Part shown: positions 16,020-24,676 of the stretch, piece by piece
How the letters are laid out: every line of letters starts with the position of its first letter
How positions within the stretch are numbered: position 1 is the stretch's first letter
Assembly: GCA_937887565.1 (NCBI GenBank)
Contig: CALABS010000018.1
Coordinates: 152,639 to 216,638, forward strand
DNA: 64,000 bases
Source of the DNA: an uncultured Rhodospirillaceae bacterium
GTDB taxonomy: Bacteria; Pseudomonadota; Alphaproteobacteria; Rhodospirillales; Magnetospirillaceae
Reading direction: 5' to 3'
Notes under the pieces: generated by a model
Seen by the model: the letters and a program-made list of their open reading frames with translations, nothing else
What the model was told of the DNA's origin: nothing
The model's database searches: none
Program-made: the position numbers and the translations under genes

Positions 16020-17927
16020 CTACTCGATCACCATGCATTCCGCTTTCATCGCTTCGGCACGCCACGCCTCGATAGTGCGCTGCCTTTCCGCCGCCGTGTA
16101 ATAGCCACCGCCTGGCTTGGGAAGGTTGCCGAGGTATCGGCCGAACGCCACGTGAGCCTTGGCGTACTGGTATGCCCCGGCATAGACGCCGTCCTTCGAT
16201 TCCGCCGACCGGTCGCCGATCCGGCACCGGACCCGCTTGCCGGCCAGCCCGGACTCTTGGTCCCATTGGCGACACCGGGCCAGGCCGGCACCGTCGTCGT
16301 TGGCGCCCGCCCGCAGGCATTGCTCGACCCGCGCCATGTCGATGCCGCCGCGTGAGCCCCCTCCGGAGGATGGGGCGGCCGGCCGCGGCGCGGCGGCGGC
16401 GATGACGAAGCCGAAGCCGCCCTGGGCGGTGCGGCCCTCGGAATCGGCGACCGCGATGCGGACCCGCCCCACCGCGTCGCGGCCCTCGGCGATACCGCCG
16501 ACGGTGCCGGTCAGCCCGCCGGGCGAATGACTGACGATGACCCCCGATCCCGCCTCCACCGATACCGTCAGCGGCGCCACGAAACCGTCCGGCGGCTCGA
16601 TGCGGAACGGCGCGGCATCCCCGCTGCGCACCCTTTCCGGCGCGGCGACCGACAGCGCGTAGTCGCTGACCGCGAACGCCTGGCGGGCCTCGGCCGAGGC
16701 GCCGCCGGCGGTGGTCAGGCGGGCCTCGAACACATAGTCGCCGGCGGCCAGCTTTCCGTCCGGAGCCATGCCCAGGCGCTGTTCGCCACCCTTGTTGGCG
16801 ACGGTCCTGGAGGTCTCCGCGACCACCTTGCCGTCGGCCCGGCGGGCAACCAGTTCCACCGCCGCCTCCTTGATCTCGGGGCGAAGGGTGAAGTAGGCGA
16901 ACATGTAGGGGATTTGATGGGATTTCAGGTTTGGCTGGGTCTCGGCGCCGTCGCGCGAGTCGCTGACGACCATCCGCCCGATCCGCACCGGCTGGCGGAA
17001 CGTGAAGCGGCTGGTGGCGGTGGTCGCCACCGACTGGTCGGCGGCCAGGCTGTGGGTCAGGGCGACGGTGTACTCGTCGTCGGGCAGGCCGTTCGGCCTG
17101 AAGCGGAGCTCCGCATGCTCGCTGCCGCCGGTTTCGTAGGTCTGGATGGCTTTGGCGGCGCCGGCGACGGGCCGGTCGCCGCCGTCGTACAACTGCCAGG
17201 CCAGCACGCCGACCAGGCCCTTGCCGTCACGGCCGACAAGGGGGACGTCGGCCGCGAACACCAGCGTGTCCCCGTCACGGGCCGGTCGATCCAGCGGGGC
17301 GTCCGGCGACTCGAAACGTCCCTCGACCGCGAAGCGGGGCAATTCGGCGAGCGGCGGGGCGACGTCGAACGGCTGGCGCGCGACGAGCGCCTCGCCCTGC
17401 GCCGGGCGATATTCGAACACCAGCGCGTAGGCGCCGGCCGGGAGGTCCTTGACCTGAATCTTGAACCGCGCCTGGAAGGCGTCGCCGCCCTCCACCAGTT
17501 CGGTCTTCTCGGCCCCCGGCACCGGCCTATCCCCCGGCCCCAGCAGGCGCCAGGCGGCGGAGCCCCCGGCGGCCCCGAACTCCGCCGTCGCGGCCAGGAC
17601 GTCCCCGGTTTCCAGCGGACCGTCGATCGCGCCACCGCCGTAGTCGCCAACCGACACCGTCACCCGCAGGCGGCTTTCGGCGTCGCGGAGCGCCGCCAGC
17701 CGGCCGGCCAGCACGGCAAGGCGCAGCTTGGCGTCCTCGACCCGGGCCCGCAGCGCGCGGATGGTGTCGATGCGGGTGCGCGGCTGGTCGGTCGCCTCGG
17801 CCTGGCGGGCCAGCGAGGTCAACTCCGCCGCGACCTCCGCGTACTCCGCCTCCAGGGCGTCCAACTCGGTGGCGAAGGCCGCGGGCGCAGCCACCAACAG
17901 CAGCGCGATGACGAGGGCGCGGATCAT
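16020..17927 (-). CDS. exported coiled-coil and Ig-like-repeat protein, function unknown
   Basis: A 635-residue protein with a Sec signal (MIRALVIALLLVAAPAAFA). Residues 20-85 are heptad-rich (ELDALEAEYAEVAAELTSLA) and probably a coiled coil. After that come several beta-sandwich-like repeats: segments with LPAGAYALVFEY, LPDDEYTVAL and LAAGDYVFEARL, each resembling the closing strands of an Ig-like or CARDB-type domain. A low-complexity linker (AAAAPRPAAPSSGGGSRGG) leads to a distinct C-terminal domain of about 115 residues with six cysteines or so (VEQCLRAGAN, ARCRQWDQES, VRCRIGDRS). I do not recognise that domain. The ATG at 17927 overlaps the upstream stop as ATGA, so it is translationally coupled to the 713-residue gene. 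Confidence 0.6.
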   Translation of the reverse strand: MIRALVIALLLVAAPAAFATELDALEAEYAEVAAELTSLARQAEATDQPRTRIDTIRALRARVEDAKLRLAVLAGRLAALRDAESRLRVTVSVGDYGGGAIDGPLETGDVLAATAEFGAAGGSAAWRLLGPGDRPVPGAEKTELVEGGDAFQARFKIQVKDLPAGAYALVFEYRPAQGEALVARQPFDVAPPLAELPRFAVEGRFESPDAPLDRPARDGDTLVFAADVPLVGRDGKGLVGVLAWQLYDGGDRPVAGAAKAIQTYETGGSEHAELRFRPNGLPDDEYTVALTHSLAADQSVATTATSRFTFRQPVRIGRMVVSDSRDGAETQPNLKSHQIPYMFAYFTLRPEIKEAAVELVARRADGKVVAETSRTVANKGGEQRLGMAPDGKLAAGDYVFEARLTTAGGASAEARQAFAVSDYALSVAAPERVRSGDAAPFRIEPPDGFVAPLTVSVEAGSGVIVSHSPGGLTGTVGGIAEGRDAVGRVRIAVADSEGRTAQGGFGFVIAAAAPRPAAPSSGGGSRGGIDMARVEQCLRAGANDDGAGLARCRQWDQESGLAGKRVRCRIGDRSAESKDGVYAGAYQYAKAHVAFGRYLGNLPKPGGGYYTAAERQRTIEAWRAEAMKAECMVIE

Positions 17928-20065
17928 CGGGCGCCCCGCTTCAAGGCCTCGATCTGCGGAAGCGTATCGGCGATGCGGCGGAATGCCTGTTCCAGGGTCA
18001 TGCCCATGGCCCGCAGCCCGGATTCCGCCTGGGCCGGGCTGATCTCGCCGGCATCGACCCGCCGGAACAGATCCACCGCCACGCCGACCTCGTTGGGCAG
18101 GGCGCGGGCGGCGCTCAGCCCCTCGCGGCGGACGCGCGGCAGGATCTGGTTGTCGACCTGCTTGGTCATCTGCCGCATGGCCTCGGCGCGAGCGGTCTCG
18201 CGCAGTTCCGGCGTGGCGGCGTGGGCCGCCTGCTCCAGCCATTCGGCGCCCTTGTGATACATGGTGTCGGCGACGCTCTCGGCGGTGCCCGACGAGATCA
18301 CCCGCCCCTCGCGGCCGATGACGTCGGCCAGGGTGTCGGCCCCATAGGTGCGATAGGCCTCCAGGTCGAGGTGATCCGTCACCGCGTGGTCCATGGAACG
18401 TGCGAAGGAGCGCATTTCGTCCTCGGTCGCCCGCACGCCGGGATTGAGCCCTTCGAACAGGGCGCGGTTGTAATGGGGTTCGACCAGTCCCCTCGGCACA
18501 TCCAGGCGCGACCCGTCGGGCATGACCAGACGGTAGGTGATGTCCCGGTCCATGCCGATGGTGCCGCGCGCCGGCACACTGTTGGAGGCGTTGAACACCT
18601 CGATGCGGATGTCCCCGGCCCGCAGAGCGTCGCCGATCTCGCCTCCCTGCTGCCGCATGAATTCCGACCGCAGCCGTCCCAGCGCCTGCTGGGCCTCGGC
18701 GGTGCCGCCGCCGGCCAGAGCCCGGGTCAGGTCCTCGCGGATGGCACCGATGGCGGCGGTGTCGACCAACCCGTCGCCCTGGTTCACCACCGTCGAGACC
18801 AGTTCGGTGCGGCCGTTGACCACTCGCGCGACCATCTCGCCCTCGGCGCCGGTCTGGCGGACCGAGCCGAACAGGCGCGTCTCGATGTCCGAGACCAGCC
18901 CGCGCGCCTCGGTGTCGGCTGAGTTCTTGAGGGCGCTGACCGCCTGCTTTCGCTGACGGGCCGCCCGGTAGGCGGCCAGAACCTCGTCGTCGAGGCTCCC
19001 ACCCGAGCGACGGACGGTGTCGAGCAACGCCCCGGCCTGCTCCCGCCCTTGCCGGACGGCAGCCTGCCAATGTCCGGTGGCGGCTTCGGTGGCGGCAGCA
19101 CGGACGGCGTCGTCCGCCTGGCGGCTCAGATCCGCGATGTCGTCGAGGTTGGTGGCGACGCCCCGCGACCGCCCGGTCAGCCCGACCAGTTCGCGCAGGC
19201 GCTCGGGCGTGGTCCGCAACTGCTGGGCCGCCCGCCGCAGGACGTCGGGCGCCATACCGTCAACGGCACGCGCCATGCGCGTCAGCGCCGCGTCCACGGC
19301 CGGATTACCCCGCATCACGGCCGCCAGGTCGCCGACGGCGGGCAGCAGGCCGAGAACGGTGATGGCGGCGTCCAGCTTGCCCAGTTGCTCACCCGCCAGG
19401 GTCTCGCCCCGGGCAAGCGCGATGGCGTCGAACACCTCGCCGACCACCGGGATGGGGCCGATCAGGTCGGCCACCAGCTTCTGCTGGGCCGCGATGTCCT
19501 CGGCCTCGGCCTGAAGCGCCAGCGTGTCCGCCTCGGTCACCGACCGCGCGATGTCGCGCAGCTTCTGGAACCGGGCCGCGCGCTCTCCCGGCTCGGGCTG
19601 GACCATCGCTTCCATGAAGGCCAGCGAAATCCGCTTGTAGAGCGCCACCCGGTGCTCCTCGCGCTTGCCGACGTCGTCGCCGCCCGTCGCCAGGTCCGCC
19701 CTCAGAATGGCGTGCTGGAGGGCGGTCAGGAAGCGCCGAAGCCTCGCCTCATCCAAGCCGCGGGCGTAGGCGATGCCGAACGCCTGCTCCATGCGGGCGT
19801 GGAAGGCGCCGCCGTCGATGCCATCGAGGTCCGCCCGCCACCGGGCGATGTCGGACTTCAGGGCCTCGCCGTCGCGAATGACCAGAAGCTTGGCGTTTTC
19901 GTCCAGCGCAACGAGGATCTGATCGGCCAGGATTCCGAGCTCGCGCCCTTTCTGCCCGAGGGTATGGATGCGCTGCGCCGAGGTCTCCGCCGCCGACGCG
20001 GACACCGCCGCCACCATCATGGCGAGGCCGGCGCACGCGGTACGGAAGGTCATCGGAAAGCCCAC
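17924..20065 (-). CDS. large exported protein with pre-toxin-like hydrophobic segment and C-terminal GMDRD domain
   Basis: A 713-residue protein with a Sec signal (residues 7-26). Most of it is helical. Residues 199-250 (ADLIGPIPVVGEVFDAIALA, then GETLAGEQLG and LGLLPAVGDLAAV) resemble the PT-TG pre-toxin segment found before toxin domains in polymorphic toxins. The C-terminal region (about 485-713) holds GTIGMDRDITYR (501-512), VEPHYNRALFEGL, MDHAVTDHLDLEAYRTYG and MYHKGAEWLEQA, a layout I associate with an unnamed domain of secreted polymorphic proteins; D506-x-D508 could be a nucleotidyltransferase-type metal pair. The start is GTG 20065 behind GGGGAG; ATG 20053 is an alternative. Toxin activity is not shown. 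Part of a six-gene exported block. Confidence 0.6.
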   Translation of the reverse strand: MGFPMTFRTACAGLAMMVAAVSASAAETSAQRIHTLGQKGRELGILADQILVALDENAKLLVIRDGEALKSDIARWRADLDGIDGGAFHARMEQAFGIAYARGLDEARLRRFLTALQHAILRADLATGGDDVGKREEHRVALYKRISLAFMEAMVQPEPGERAARFQKLRDIARSVTEADTLALQAEAEDIAAQQKLVADLIGPIPVVGEVFDAIALARGETLAGEQLGKLDAAITVLGLLPAVGDLAAVMRGNPAVDAALTRMARAVDGMAPDVLRRAAQQLRTTPERLRELVGLTGRSRGVATNLDDIADLSRQADDAVRAAATEAATGHWQAAVRQGREQAGALLDTVRRSGGSLDDEVLAAYRAARQRKQAVSALKNSADTEARGLVSDIETRLFGSVRQTGAEGEMVARVVNGRTELVSTVVNQGDGLVDTAAIGAIREDLTRALAGGGTAEAQQALGRLRSEFMRQQGGEIGDALRAGDIRIEVFNASNSVPARGTIGMDRDITYRLVMPDGSRLDVPRGLVEPHYNRALFEGLNPGVRATEDEMRSFARSMDHAVTDHLDLEAYRTYGADTLADVIGREGRVISSGTAESVADTMYHKGAEWLEQAAHAATPELRETARAEAMRQMTKQVDNQILPRVRREGLSAARALPNEVGVAVDLFRRVDAGEISPAQAESGLRAMGMTLEQAFRRIADTLPQIEALKRGAR

Positions 20066-20161
20066 GTACCCTCCCCATTCATCCGCGTTCGCAGCATGAA
20101 CCTCCCTAAACCAAAGAGGTATACGTATTTGTACGAGCGAAACCGTCGCGATCCGCCGAAC

Positions 20162-20584
20162 CTAGCGGCACTGGACGTGCAGGGTCGCCACCTCGGGATT
20201 GGCGCGGGCCCGTCCGAGCACCATTTCCTGGCGGCTGTCGCCGGCCCCGTCCCGGGAAAAAACCGACAGCAGGTTGGGCGTCACCAGTTCCAGAATCCAC
20301 TCGGTGCCTCCCTCGTGGAACACCGCCCGCAGGCGGTTCACGCCGGCCGGCTGCCAGAACACGGGCAGGCAATTGCCGTGGACCCGTCCGAAATCGCCGA
20401 CGAACTCCTCGCACCAGCGGTCGCGGGACAGCGCCACCCATCGATCGGCCTCCCGGGTGCCCGGAACCGCGCAGGCCTCGGCCCACAGGCTGCCGGCCAG
20501 AAGGTCGAGCAGGTCGGCCCGGGCCGGGACAGCCCAGGCAGGCATCAGACCTAACATCACGCCAAGCATGGTGACGCGCCTCAT
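20162..20584 (-). CDS. small exported four-cysteine protein, unknown function
   Basis: A 140-residue protein with a clear Sec signal (MRRVTMLGVMLGLMPAWAVPARA). Mature residues include four cysteines (C38, C58, C72, C139), an even number compatible with two disulfides in the periplasm. The ATG at 20584 follows GGGAGGGG. It lies between the 384-residue gene (14 bases upstream) and the 713-residue gene (96 bases downstream) on the same strand. No known family is evident. Its small size next to a large secreted protein would fit an accessory or neutralising partner, but that is only a suggestion from position. Confidence 0.6.
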   Translation of the reverse strand: MRRVTMLGVMLGLMPAWAVPARADLLDLLAGSLWAEACAVPGTREADRWVALSRDRWCEEFVGDFGRVHGNCLPVFWQPAGVNRLRAVFHEGGTEWILELVTPNLLSVFSRDGAGDSRQEMVLGRARANPEVATLHVQCR

Positions 20585-20598
20585 CTTCGCCCCTCCCT

Positions 20599-21753
20599 TC
20601 AGCGCGTATCGATCCAGACGACCTTCGGGTCGTCCTGGCCGGCCAGCACCACCCGCCCTTGGGCCAGATCCAGACGGTCTCCCGACACGGCCAGGGCTCC
20701 GAGACCTTCGGCCAGGACCCGCGATCGCAGATGGGGCGACAAGATGGCGGCCCTCGCCCCGCCCAACGCACCCATGCTCCCGACCTCCACGGCCTTGCCG
20801 GACGGCAGGACGACCGTGAGAGGATACCCGACCACCCGATCCAGCAGGCGGAGATCGCCGTCGCGGAACGCCGCCCTGACCCGCCGAACCGCCTCCACCG
20901 CCTCGTCGGACCTCATGTCGCCGGCGACGATGGCCGCCCGCAGCCCGTCCGGGACCGGCGTCGCGGTGAAATGGCCCAGACCGGGCGGACGGGCCGGATG
21001 GCCCAGGTAACCGCGCAAGCCCTTGGCCAGCAGCAGGAGGGCCTGGTGGGTGTCGTGAAGCGCCTGGAGTTCGGGCGGCGCGGTCGCCGCCACCATGGCC
21101 GCCACCAGTGCGTCCTCCTCGGCCACCGCCCCTTGGGCGCGGTCGGTGACGGCGTCCTCCAACCGGAATTGAGCCGCCCAGGTCCGCTCCTCGACCTCGC
21201 CAAGGATATCCTGGTCCGAAAGCCCGGCGGGCTCGGCGATGTCCCCGGGAAGGTGCGCGAGGAGTTCGGCGATCGACCGGGATTGGGGGAGATCGTCGGG
21301 CGCGAATCCGGGCCTGACGGGAAACACTCGACCGCGCACGGCGACATCGATCGGCAGCGACAGTTCGGCGGCGGCGGCCGACTGCTTCCGCGCCGTCGAC
21401 AGCGACGCCAGGGCGGCCTCGAACTGCCCCGCCGCCATCATCATGCGCGCGTGCAGCAGTAGGATCGACCGTTCCCGCGGCATCAGGTGGAGCGCCCAGT
21501 CGGCGTAGTCGGCGGCGTCCTCGTGCCGGCCTTGCCGCGACAGGCATCGGGATTGCCGCGCCCGTGCCCGGCCCGCCAAGACTTCGGTGACGTCCTCGCA
21601 TTCCAGCGCGTGCTCGTAGACGTCCCACGCCTCGGCGCAAGGCAACCCGTCGGCGCGCGCGATCGCGGCCCGCGCCGCGATGGCGCACCCCTCGTCCGCC
21701 CGTGCCCCGCCCGCCGCCGCCGCCAGGCCGATAGCGAGGACGAGGACGCGCAT
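20599..21753 (-). CDS. exported helical repeat (TPR-like) protein, unknown function
   Basis: A 384-residue protein with a Sec signal ending GGARADEG. Four cysteines (C23, C39, C52, C70) lie in the first 50 mature residues, and residues 71-125 (HEDAADYADWALHLMPRERS, then FEAALASLSTARK) look like a pair of tetratricopeptide-type helices. The remaining 250 residues are mixed with no family I can identify; the last part repeats short strand patterns (GYPLTVVLPSGKAVEV, LDLAQGRVVLAGQDD). The start at 21753 is preceded by GAGGGAG and lies 15 bases after the upstream gene's stop. Codon use matches the neighbours. Member of the exported-protein block. Confidence 0.6.
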   Translation of the reverse strand: MRVLVLAIGLAAAAGGARADEGCAIAARAAIARADGLPCAEAWDVYEHALECEDVTEVLAGRARARQSRCLSRQGRHEDAADYADWALHLMPRERSILLLHARMMMAAGQFEAALASLSTARKQSAAAAELSLPIDVAVRGRVFPVRPGFAPDDLPQSRSIAELLAHLPGDIAEPAGLSDQDILGEVEERTWAAQFRLEDAVTDRAQGAVAEEDALVAAMVAATAPPELQALHDTHQALLLLAKGLRGYLGHPARPPGLGHFTATPVPDGLRAAIVAGDMRSDEAVEAVRRVRAAFRDGDLRLLDRVVGYPLTVVLPSGKAVEVGSMGALGGARAAILSPHLRSRVLAEGLGALAVSGDRLDLAQGRVVLAGQDDPKVVWIDTR

Positions 21754-21767
21754 GGCGGCGCCCTCCC

Positions 21768-22238
21768 TCACCAGCAGGTCAGGCCGGGTTTGTCCTCGGG
21801 ACAAACCGGCTCGGCGGTCGGCGCGGTGATGATGGAGTATTGCCAGCGCGCCACCGACAGGCCCGGCGGAACATCGCCGTTCAGATAGGCCTCGATGAAC
21901 CGGGCGTTCTTCAGGGACTCGACGCCTTGCCACAACGTGCCCCCCACCCCTGGGTCATCCCCGGGCGCCAGGCAATCGACGCCGAAGGACACCGGCGCCC
22001 CGGGGCTCAGCACCCCGCCCCGGCTGCGGAATACGGTCACCACCCGCCCTTGGACGCGGCAGACGCCCGGAGTCTCGCGCGGCGGCGTCATCCGCGACAC
22101 AGAAACCTGGACGTGGTGGGCGGCGTCCACGCGGGCCTGCGCATAGAGCTGGGGGGGCAGGACACCCATCGCCGGGGCCGTGGTCCAGACGAGGATCGCG
22201 GCGACCACGGCCGCGCCGGCGGAGATTCTGGACGGCAT
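21768..22238 (-). CDS. small exported protein, first gene of the secreted block
   Basis: A 156-residue protein with a signal peptide (MPSRISAGAAVVAAILVWTT, cleavage near APAMG). The mature part has four cysteines (C60, C89, C146, C155), two of them close to the C-terminus in VCPEDKPGLTCW, which suggests disulfides. The ATG at 22238 is preceded by GGAGGG. It is the promoter-proximal gene of the minus-strand block and diverges from the DUF4424 gene across 112 bases. The middle (HHVQVSVSRM, GVCRVQGRVVTVF, LSPGAPVSFGVDCL) looks like a small beta barrel, such as an OB fold, but no family is assigned. Confidence 0.6.
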   Translation of the reverse strand: MPSRISAGAAVVAAILVWTTAPAMGVLPPQLYAQARVDAAHHVQVSVSRMTPPRETPGVCRVQGRVVTVFRSRGGVLSPGAPVSFGVDCLAPGDDPGVGGTLWQGVESLKNARFIEAYLNGDVPPGLSVARWQYSIITAPTAEPVCPEDKPGLTCW

Positions 22239-22350
22239 CGTCCCTCCATCGGGGCATTGGCCCCACTCCCGACAGGTGTACTATTGGTCGCCACGGGCCG
22301 CCAGCACATCTTGGCGGCGCCGGAGACCTGAACCGCGATCGAGGTGGGCG

Positions 22351-23316
22351 ATGGGATTGCCGTCTGTCGCGGCGGCCATGAAAGGCGCGGGGACCGTCGC
22401 CGTCCTCTTCCTCATGGCCGCCACCCCGCTGAGAGCCGACGACTCGCTGGCCGCGCTCGGGGCCGGCGGGCTGCGGTTGCTGACCTCCGAGGACGTGGCC
22501 ATGGAGCACCAGGATCTCGTCCTGTCGCCCGACCTTGTGAGCGTGGCGTTCACCTTCCGCAACCGGTCGCCGACCCCTGTCGAGAGCCTGGTCGCATTCG
22601 TCCTGCCCGACCTGACTCCCGAGGATTACCGCCGCCGCTTCCCGGACGCGCCACCGCGCGGCGACAACTTCCTGTCCTTCGAGGGAGAGGTTGACGGACG
22701 GGCGATCGTCCCGCAATGGGAAATCCGCGCCATCGCGTCGGATGGGGCCGACATCACCGACCGGTTGGCCGCGGCGGGAGCCGGCCCCAGCTACTTCGCG
22801 CTGGACCGCCAGTCCGACACCCGGGAGCGGCTGCGCCGGGCCGGCTTCGTCGACGAGGACGGCATCCCGGTCTGGACCATGCGCACCCGGCTGTATTGGC
22901 GGCAAGCATTTCCCGTCTCGCGGCCGGTGGTGGTCGAGCACCGGTACCGGCCATTGGTCGGCGAAATGGCGCTGTTCGTGCCGATGCTCGAGGACAGCCC
23001 CGTCGGGCACGGTCTTGCTACGGACTACTGCATGAGCGCCGCCGACAAGGCGGCGGCGCTCGCCATGGACACGACGGTGTCCAATGACGATCGGATGGTG
23101 GTCGTCCGCTTCATCGACTACACGTTGACCACCGGCGCCAACTGGAAGGGACCCATCGGCGACCTCTCGGTGACCGTCGATGCCGGAGCGCCGGACCATC
23201 TTGTCGCAACCTGCTTCCCGGGACTGCGGCGGGTCACGCCGGGACGATTCGAGGCACGGGCACGCGATGTCGAGCCGACCGAGGACATCCGCCTCATGAT
23301 CATCGGCCCACGGTGA
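22351..23316 (+). CDS. DUF4424-family exported protein
   Basis: A 321-residue protein with a signal peptide (cleavage near residue 29, TPLRADD). The N-terminal mature part, DSLAALGAGGLRLLTSEDV then MEHQDLVLSPDLVSVAF and FTFRNRSPTPVESLVAFVLP, matches the pattern I know for DUF4424, a periplasmic family of unknown function. The start ATG 22351 has GAGGTG upstream; a later ATG at 22378 lacks a binding site and would cut the signal. It diverges from the six-gene exported block and shares its 112-base upstream region, so coregulation is likely. A terminator hairpin follows at 23322. Confidence 0.75.
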   Translation: MGLPSVAAAMKGAGTVAVLFLMAATPLRADDSLAALGAGGLRLLTSEDVAMEHQDLVLSPDLVSVAFTFRNRSPTPVESLVAFVLPDLTPEDYRRRFPDAPPRGDNFLSFEGEVDGRAIVPQWEIRAIASDGADITDRLAAAGAGPSYFALDRQSDTRERLRRAGFVDEDGIPVWTMRTRLYWRQAFPVSRPVVVEHRYRPLVGEMALFVPMLEDSPVGHGLATDYCMSAADKAAALAMDTTVSNDDRMVVVRFIDYTLTTGANWKGPIGDLSVTVDAGAPDHLVATCFPGLRRVTPGRFEARARDVEPTEDIRLMIIGPR

Positions 23317-23321
23317 CCGTT

Positions 23322-23351
23322 AGCCCGCCGCCACGCTTGGTCCGGCGGGCT
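23322..23351. terminator. bidirectional hairpin terminator
   Basis: AGCCCGCCG (23322-23330) pairs perfectly with CGGCGGGCT (23343-23351) around a 12-base loop, in the 35-base gap between the convergent DUF4424 and DUF1579 genes. No long T tract is present on either side. Confidence 0.6.
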
Positions 23352-23870
23352 TCACGTCCGGCGATAACGCGCCGCCATGACCGGGCGCCACTGGCCGTCC
23401 TCGCCGCGCATGCGGGAGGTCAGCGTGCGGTGGTCGGCATCCTCGATTTCGATGATGTCCTGGAAGCGAGCCGAGGACTGCCCTCCGGTCGAGACGTCCG
23501 GCCCCTCGGTATCCAGGGTCAGCGTCTTGCCATCCGGGTCGAGCAAGCCGCGATAGAGCCACAGATGCGACATCATCGACGCCACGAACGTACCCGCGTA
23601 GCGCTCGGCCCGGGGATCGTAGCCGAGGGTCAGGATCGACGTCATCGGCTCGTCGCCGTCGGGGTTGGTGCAATGCCCCTCGCCAATCACCCACAGCCCG
23701 TCCAGGGACCGCACCGTCTCGGTACCCTGGAAGACGGCCGGTTCCTCTCCGGGCGTCATCATGGCCTGCCCTTCGATGGCCCATGTGCCCACCAATTGCC
23801 CCAGCCAATGATGTTCCGGCCGCGGCTCCTCGGCCATGGGACACGGTGCTTGGTCGGATTGTCCGGACAT
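23352..23870 (-). CDS. DUF1579-family protein
   Basis: A 172-residue cytoplasmic protein with no signal peptide. The conserved start of the fold, HHWLGQLVGTWAIEGQAMMT, followed by GTETVRSLDGLWVIGEG and TLGYDPRAERYAGTFVASMM, is typical of DUF1579, a lipocalin-like beta-barrel family of unknown function. The C-terminal part (ARFQDIIEIEDADHRTLTSR) completes the barrel. The ATG at 23870 follows GGAGGAGAG. It is transcribed in the same direction as the methyltransferase gene 109 bases upstream. Substrate and role are unknown. Confidence 0.75.
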   Translation of the reverse strand: MSGQSDQAPCPMAEEPRPEHHWLGQLVGTWAIEGQAMMTPGEEPAVFQGTETVRSLDGLWVIGEGHCTNPDGDEPMTSILTLGYDPRAERYAGTFVASMMSHLWLYRGLLDPDGKTLTLDTEGPDVSTGGQSSARFQDIIEIEDADHRTLTSRMRGEDGQWRPVMAARYRRT

Positions 23871-23979
23871 CCCGCTCTCTCCTCCATCTGGAACGCCGAG
23901 GGTCCGGCCTCGTCCGGCCGGACCTTCCGATGAGGCGAAATTTGGCGTCGGCGGACGGACGGCCCATCCCCCCGAAGGA

Positions 23980-24594
23980 TTACCCCCGACCGTCCCGCCG
24001 CACCGCTACCATGCGCACCACCGCCCCGCGCCCCTGGTGGAAGGCCCCCTCGTCGAGGACCACCTCCACTTCCTCCAACTCGGCGACGGCCAAATCGGCG
24101 AAGTCCGCCCGCAGGTCGGTGGCGCGATAGAGCATGGCGGGGTCCTTCGGGCCGCCGCTGCCGAAGACCAGCTGGTCCGGCCGGAACGCCTCGAGGATCA
24201 GCACGCCGCCGGGACGCAGCGCCAGCGCCATGGCGGCGTGGACGTGGCGTCGCTCGTCGGGGCGGAAATGCAGGAACACCGACACCACGGCGTCGAAGGC
24301 GGCCACCGGCCACGTCCACTCAAGCAGGTCGGCCTCCTCGGTGGCGATGCCGACGCCGCGCGACTCCGCCAGCCTGCGTGCCTTGGCAAGCCCGGCCGCC
24401 GAGGCGTCCACCGACAGGACATCGAGGCCTCGGCCGGCCAGCCAGACCCCGTTGCGGCCCTCGCCGTCGCCGGGCACCAACACCCTGCCCGCCGCCTTGA
24501 TCCGCCCCGCATGGGCGACCAGGTGAGCGTTGGGAGCATGGCCGTAGACGTAGTCCTCGGCGGAAAACACGCTATTCCAGAAACCGGCGGCCAT
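23980..24594 (-). CDS. class I SAM-dependent methyltransferase
   Basis: A 204-residue protein with Rossmann-fold methyltransferase motifs: motif I VLVPGDGEGRNGVWLA (about 38-53), an acidic ribose-binding position in LSVDASAAGLAKARRLA, and LLEWTWPVAAFDAVVSVFLHF for motif IV. The SAM-binding GxGEGRN form is shared with TehB-like and thiopurine-type methyltransferases, but a substrate cannot be named. The ATG at 24594 (MAAGFWNSVF) has GGGAGGG upstream; an in-frame start 66 bases earlier would add a proline/arginine-rich stretch with no better signal. No membrane or export signals. Confidence 0.8.
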   Translation of the reverse strand: MAAGFWNSVFSAEDYVYGHAPNAHLVAHAGRIKAAGRVLVPGDGEGRNGVWLAGRGLDVLSVDASAAGLAKARRLAESRGVGIATEEADLLEWTWPVAAFDAVVSVFLHFRPDERRHVHAAMALALRPGGVLILEAFRPDQLVFGSGGPKDPAMLYRATDLRADFADLAVAELEEVEVVLDEGAFHQGRGAVVRMVAVRRDGRG

Positions 24595-24676
24595 GCGGCC
24601 CTCCCGTGGCGGTGAACGTGACGCGGCCGGAACCGGCGACGGTCCCGGCCACCCTAGCACGTCCGGGGCGCCGCGA

